A DNA stretch of 8,507 nucleotides from Kosmotogaceae bacterium (GTDB lineage: Bacteria; Thermotogota; Thermotogae; Petrotogales; Kosmotogaceae): contig DLVL01000075.1 in NCBI GenBank assembly GCA_003444085.1, positions 1 through 8,507 of the forward strand. Reading direction: 5' to 3'. How positions within the stretch are numbered: position 1 is the stretch's first letter; every line of letters starts with the position of its first letter. Shown here one piece after another: positions 5,748-8,507 of the stretch. A program made the translations under genes and the position numbers. A model generated the notes under the pieces. It was not told where the DNA came from and did no database searches. It was given only the letters and a program-made list of their open reading frames with translations.

Positions 5748-6596
5748 ATGAAAAGTCTGCTTTTGTTAATTTCTTTGTTGTTGTGTGTGTCCTTCTTTGC
5801 GTTCGATCCGTTTCTTGTACAGACTGGTGGGAACTTGCTGCTGGCAACCGATTACAAGTCTAATTATGGCAACCCCGCTGATCTTTTTGGGATAAGCAAC
5901 AGTGCTTTTGGGGTTCAGATGCTTGAGTACAGCAGGGCTGGAGATCCAGCCTACGACAGAAAGCTTCATCTGGCTTTGTTTGATTCTTCCGAAGGAGGAA
6001 TAGCAGGGATCCTTGAGTACTCAATGGATGTTCGCAGCGAAGGCAACCTCAGGGCAATCAGCTACACAATCTCAGCACCGCTTGGACCGCTTACTACTTT
6101 TGGTGTGAAACTGGGACTTGCCACGGACGATTTTTCAGACCCATCTGACAATACCTACTACCTTCTTGTGGATGGCGGTATATCTGGTATAGCGTTATAT
6201 TTCCTGGATTATGTCGTAGGTGTTCGCAACGGCCTCATCTGGACAAACAGCGATTCAGCGTTTTACGAGAAGCTGGACCTTCTGATTGGTCTCAGGTTAG
6301 TGTTTGATGATTTTCGTGCCGGATTCGAGCTGGGGACACGAGACGGCATGGATGTCCGCTATGGCGGGTTTTCTTCCGAGATAACTCTCTGGAGAGCATT
6401 GACATTAAGAGGCGGAGTTTCGGTAAACCTTGATTGGGCATGGAATACAGACTTTGTCATCGGATGTGGTCTTGAGTATGTGATAGGGAACGTAAGGCTC
6501 GGTGCGGGGTTAGGTGCAAATCTTAACAATACCATTACTAACCACGATATAAATATCGCGCGGATGTGGGGATTCTCTATCCAGGGGGAATGGTAA
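5748..6596 (+). CDS. Exported hypothetical protein, probable outer-membrane beta-barrel
   Basis: I do not recognise a named family. The 282-residue protein begins MKSLLLLISLLLCVSFFAFDP, a clear Sec signal peptide with likely cleavage after FFA. The single Cys of the h-region lacks a lipobox. The mature part opens with a GNPADLFG stretch resembling the NPA element seen near the N-terminus of some outer-membrane barrel proteins. It then runs as alternating hydrophobic/polar segments with many Gly, Tyr and Phe and few Lys. The C-terminus, MWGFSIQGEW, ends in Trp with hydrophobic, aromatic or glycine residues at every second position, like the terminal strand recognised by BAM machinery. Location in the outer membrane (the 'toga' of Thermotogota) is therefore inferred. 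Porin, adhesin or structural roles cannot be separated. It starts 31 bases after tgt and may share its transcript. Confidence 0.75.
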   Translation: MKSLLLLISLLLCVSFFAFDPFLVQTGGNLLLATDYKSNYGNPADLFGISNSAFGVQMLEYSRAGDPAYDRKLHLALFDSSEGGIAGILEYSMDVRSEGNLRAISYTISAPLGPLTTFGVKLGLATDDFSDPSDNTYYLLVDGGISGIALYFLDYVVGVRNGLIWTNSDSAFYEKLDLLIGLRLVFDDFRAGFELGTRDGMDVRYGGFSSEITLWRALTLRGGVSVNLDWAWNTDFVIGCGLEYVIGNVRLGAGLGANLNNTITNHDINIARMWGFSIQGEW

Positions 6597-6612
6597 TTCA
6601 AAGACAGCTCAA

Positions 6613-6626
6613 GTGTTGCTCAACAC
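6613..6626 (+). other. Small inverted repeat after the outer-membrane protein gene
   Basis: GTGTT and AACAC pair around a four-base loop, 17 bases after the stop codon. No T-tract follows, so it is at best a weak terminator or an RNA 3'-end stabiliser. Confidence 0.3.
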
Positions 6627-6635
6627 AGTAGTTAT

Positions 6636-6645
6636 TTCTGCAGAA
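6636..6645 (+). other. Ten-base perfect palindrome (TTCTGCAGAA)
   Basis: The palindrome lies in the 200-base gap before guaA, where a promoter for guaA is expected. It could be an operator half-site or chance; no known purine regulator box is recognisable. Confidence 0.2.
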
Positions 6646-6719
6646 TTCATCCTTGTCGTGTCGGGAACTTGACGACTGAGAAGTCTTTTCAGCAGTACAC
6701 TGGAATAATGACCTTACAT

Positions 6720-6743
6720 GACGCTGACTGCGTCTTTTTCTTT
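6720..6743 (+). terminator. Terminator-like hairpin with T-tract in the guaA leader
   Basis: GACGC (6720-6724) and GCGTC (6730-6734) form a five-base-pair stem around TGACT, followed by TTTTTCTTT. It lies 54-77 bases before the guaA start. A possible outer stem (ACCTTA 6711-6716 with TGAGGT 6746-6751) is followed by more T residues. It could end the upstream operon or act as an attenuator for guaA. The stem is short, so strength is uncertain. Confidence 0.5.
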
Positions 6744-6796
6744 CCTGAGGTTTTTTGGATTCTTGATTTCTGTCTGTCCAAGTTGGGGAGGGAGCA

Positions 6797-8305
6797 ATGC
6801 ACGAGATAGTTGTTGTAGATTATGGGTCCCAGTACACACCACTTCTTGCGAGGCGGATTCGTGAATTAGGGGTTTTTTCAAGAATCGTAGACAGCAAGAG
6901 ATTCGAGATTACAAAAGATACAAAAGGAGTTATCCTTTCCGGAGGCCCGCAGAGTGTCTATGAACGTGGATCCCTGAAACTGCCAGAGAAAATTGACTTG
7001 ACTAATGTTCCCACTCTGGGAATCTGCTATGGCATGCATCTTCTTGTTGAAAGCCTGGGAGGAAGAATCTCTGCAGGATCTAGTGGTGAATACGGGGCAA
7101 CCATAGTTGAACTCGAGAAAGACGAGCTATTTGAAGGGGTTCCTGATAACCTGAAAGTTTTGATGAGTCATGGTGATTCTGTTTTATCGCTTAGTGACGA
7201 CTGCGAAGTTATCGCAAAAAGTTCACGAGGGATCGTTGCAGGCATCAGGAAAGATCTCTTGAGAGGTCTGCAGTTTCATCCAGAGGTTTGCCATACGGAA
7301 TTCGGAAAGAGAATCCTGGCGAATTTCGTGAGAGGCATATGCAAGGCTGAAGGCGACTGGAGCATCAAGGTTCTTGAGAAAGATCTGATAGAAGGAATCA
7401 AGAGGCACGTAGGTGAAGAAAAGGTCATTGCTGGCCTTTCTGGTGGTGTTGACTCCTCGGTGGCTGCGGTAATCACTTCAAGAGCAATCGGAACGAACCT
7501 TACAGGTGTCTTTGTTGATCACGGACTCATGAGGGAAAGAGAAGCAGATGAGATACTTTCGATTCTCAGGGAACTCCGCATGAATGTCCGGGTTTTGGAT
7601 GCAAAAGACCTGTTCTTCTCCAGACTAAAGGGAGTTGTTGACCCGGAGCAGAAACGCAGAGTCATAGGAGAAGCCTTTATAGAGGTCTTTGAAAGAGAAG
7701 CAAGAAAGTTAGGGGCAACCTTCTTGTTGCAGGGCACGATAATGTCCGATGTGATTGAGTCTGGCAGCTCTTCAGGGACGAGTGATAAGATTAAGTCTCA
7801 CCATAATGTTGGGGGGTTGCCAGAAAGGATGGCTTTGAAGCTTCTAGAACCTTTGAGACAGCTGTTCAAAGACGAAGTTCGTCTTCTGGGAAAGAGTCTT
7901 GGAATACCTGATGGCTTTCTCAACAGGCACCCTTTTCCTGGTCCAGGACTTGGGGTAAGGATCCTTGGTGAAGTAACACCAGAGAAGGCTCAAGTCCTTC
8001 AGCGAGCCGACAGGATATTCCTGGAAACACTTAGAAGCAAGAAGGAAGACAGGTCTTCATGGCAAGCTTTTGCTGTGCTTCTGCCCATTTCAAGCGTAGG
8101 TGTAAAAGGTGATAGACGTTCCTATGGTTATGTGATTGCATTGAGGGCCGTTGACAGCTCAGAAGGTATGACTGCAACTTCACATGAGTTCCCCTGGCAT
8201 GTTCTAAAAGAAGCAGCTTCCAGAATCGTTGGGGAGATTCCACAGGTAAGTAGAGTTGTATATGATCTTACAGACAAACCCCCAGCAACTATTGAATGGG
8301 AATAG
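6797..8305 (+). CDS. guaA: GMP synthase (glutamine-hydrolysing)
   Basis: GuaA amidates XMP to GMP using glutamine and ATP, the last step of de novo guanine nucleotide synthesis in the cytoplasm. The 502-residue, single-chain protein has an N-terminal class I glutamine amidotransferase domain (about 1-185): VVDYGSQYT, ILSGGPQSVY, GICYGM with Cys77, MSHGDSV, and FHPEV with His161 and Glu163. Next is the ATP-pyrophosphatase domain with the P-loop LSGGVDSSVAA (214-224), VFVDHGL, and LLQGTIMSDVIESG (310-323). Then KIKSHHNVGGLPE and GPGLGVRILGE lead to the dimerisation domain ending DKPPATIEWE, the invariant C-terminus. The length is at the short end but complete. Gln after the Cys-loop is His81 here (CYGMH instead of CYGMQ). 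A strong RBS (GGGGAGGGAG, 6785-6794) precedes ATG 6797. It is separated from upstream genes by 200 bases and is probably its own transcription unit. Confidence 0.98.
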   Translation: MHEIVVVDYGSQYTPLLARRIRELGVFSRIVDSKRFEITKDTKGVILSGGPQSVYERGSLKLPEKIDLTNVPTLGICYGMHLLVESLGGRISAGSSGEYGATIVELEKDELFEGVPDNLKVLMSHGDSVLSLSDDCEVIAKSSRGIVAGIRKDLLRGLQFHPEVCHTEFGKRILANFVRGICKAEGDWSIKVLEKDLIEGIKRHVGEEKVIAGLSGGVDSSVAAVITSRAIGTNLTGVFVDHGLMREREADEILSILRELRMNVRVLDAKDLFFSRLKGVVDPEQKRRVIGEAFIEVFEREARKLGATFLLQGTIMSDVIESGSSSGTSDKIKSHHNVGGLPERMALKLLEPLRQLFKDEVRLLGKSLGIPDGFLNRHPFPGPGLGVRILGEVTPEKAQVLQRADRIFLETLRSKKEDRSSWQAFAVLLPISSVGVKGDRRSYGYVIALRAVDSSEGMTATSHEFPWHVLKEAASRIVGEIPQVSRVVYDLTDKPPATIEWE

Positions 8306-8330
8306 AAAAAGCGCCTCTCGGGCGCCTCTT
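8306..8330 (-). terminator. Rho-independent terminator of the tRNA-Leu/tRNA-Gly unit
   Basis: On the minus strand, GCGCC, loop CGAGA and GGCGC are followed by TTTTT. Outer bases AAGAG can pair with the T-tract (two G-T wobbles), giving up to ten pairs. It begins just after the CCA end of tRNA-Gly and ends at the guaA stop. On the plus strand the hairpin is followed only by CTCTTCT, so stopping of guaA transcripts there would be weaker. Confidence 0.8.
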
Positions 8331-8331
8331 C

Positions 8332-8406
8332 TGGAGCGGAGGACGGGATTCGAACCCGCGACCCCCTGCTTGGCAAGCAGGTGCTCTACCACTGAGCTAC
8401 ATCCGC
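8332..8406 (-). tRNA. tRNA-Gly(GCC), complete with encoded CCA
   Basis: Read on the minus strand the 75 bases fold fully. The acceptor is GCGGATG/CCTCCGC, the D-arm GCTC-AGTGGTA-GAGC, the anticodon arm CCTGC-TTGCCAA-GCAGG with anticodon GCC, and the T-arm GCGGG-TTCGAAT-CCCGT, followed by discriminator U73 and CCA. It decodes GGC and GGU. The acceptor stem has one U-C mismatch at pair 6-67. It lies 18 bases downstream of tRNA-Leu and just before the terminator, so the two are probably cotranscribed, convergent to guaA. Confidence 0.96.
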
Positions 8407-8424
8407 GTGCACTAGACAGACTGC

Positions 8425-8507
8425 TGGTGCGAGAGGAGGGATTTGAACCCTCACAGGTTTTCACACCCACTGGATTCTAAGTCCAGCGCGTCTGCCAATT
8501 CCGCCAC
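8425..8507 (-). tRNA. tRNA-Leu(UAG), 5' end cut by the window edge
   Basis: On the minus strand this reads from acceptor position 7 through TGGCGGAATTGGCAGACGCG, the typical class II D-arm region. The anticodon arm is CTGGA-CTTAGAA-TCCAG with anticodon UAG, followed by a long variable arm, T-loop TTCAAAT, 3' acceptor strand CTCTCGC, discriminator A and encoded CCA. The long variable arm with A73 fits leucine; UAG reads CUN codons. Only the first six bases, expected to be GCGAGA, lie outside the window. Confidence 0.95.

Noticed and set aside
6669..6701. Possible promoter TTGACG ... TACACT upstream of guaA
   Set aside because: The spacing is about 21 bases, too long for a standard sigma-70 type promoter, and the -10 match is modest.
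8204..8470. Minus-strand frame with GCSSVVEHLLAKQGVAGSNPV
   Set aside because: Also a translated tRNA artefact (a common false entry in databases); the region is fully explained by two tRNAs and a terminator.
8256..8480. Plus-strand frame containing RRTGFEPATPCLASRC and EEGFEPS motifs
   Set aside because: This is the well-known false protein made by translating tRNA genes (T-arm and anticodon arm antisense). It overlaps tRNA-Gly, tRNA-Leu and the guaA end.
1..8507. CRISPR array, insertion sequence, phage or defence system
   Set aside because: No repeat-spacer pattern, transposase, integrase, long direct repeat or defence domain is visible; the genes are core metabolic, RNA or envelope functions.

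Overview
The window looks like chromosomal housekeeping DNA from a member of the Thermotogota, most likely a mesophilic or moderately thermophilic one such as Mesotoga or Kosmotoga. This is inference. The evidence is the gene order maf-radC-HD-deoC-cyclodeaminase-tgt, which as I remember it matches the TM1556-TM1561 neighbourhood of Thermotoga maritima; a DeoC with a Thermotoga-like N-terminal extension; strong GGAGG-type ribosome binding sites; and tightly packed, overlapping genes. No mobile element, CRISPR array or phage gene was seen.

Layout. Positions 1-5716 hold nine same-strand genes with almost no intergenic space. The first three are the 3' part of apbE (FAD:protein FMN transferase), a small exported NusG-domain-II protein and a Gx-family membrane protein, joined by ATGA stop/start overlaps. 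Together they resemble the apbE-eetA-eetB part of flavin-based extracytosolic electron transfer loci. Next come maf (nucleotide pyrophosphatase), radC, an HD-domain hydrolase, deoC, a folate cyclodeaminase/cyclohydrolase-family gene and tgt (queuosine tRNA modification). A secreted, probably outer-membrane beta-barrel protein follows at 5748-6596.

Positions 6597-6796 form a 200-base leader with several small inverted repeats, including a terminator-like hairpin followed by a T-tract. Then comes guaA (GMP synthase, 6797-8305). On the opposite strand, converging on guaA, are tRNA-Leu(UAG), cut by the window end, and tRNA-Gly(GCC). A strong minus-strand terminator lies between tRNA-Gly and the guaA stop codon.

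How the genes fit together. The maf-to-tgt block combines nucleotide handling (Maf, DeoC), DNA-associated function (RadC), one-carbon folate chemistry and tRNA modification; the shared role is not obvious and may be only conserved synteny. The apbE-NusG_II-Gx trio is more coherent: ApbE attaches FMN to an exported carrier, and the two small membrane-associated proteins are candidates for passing electrons to it.

The most notable points are: (1) the EET-like flavinylation trio; (2) a maf gene whose complete N-terminus can only be reached from a non-canonical start, best explained by CTG at 1438; (3) a radC frame running 83 bases into the next gene; (4) a possible attenuator ahead of guaA. None is proof of a new system. 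The trio at the left edge is the best lead, and the DNA upstream of the window would decide it.
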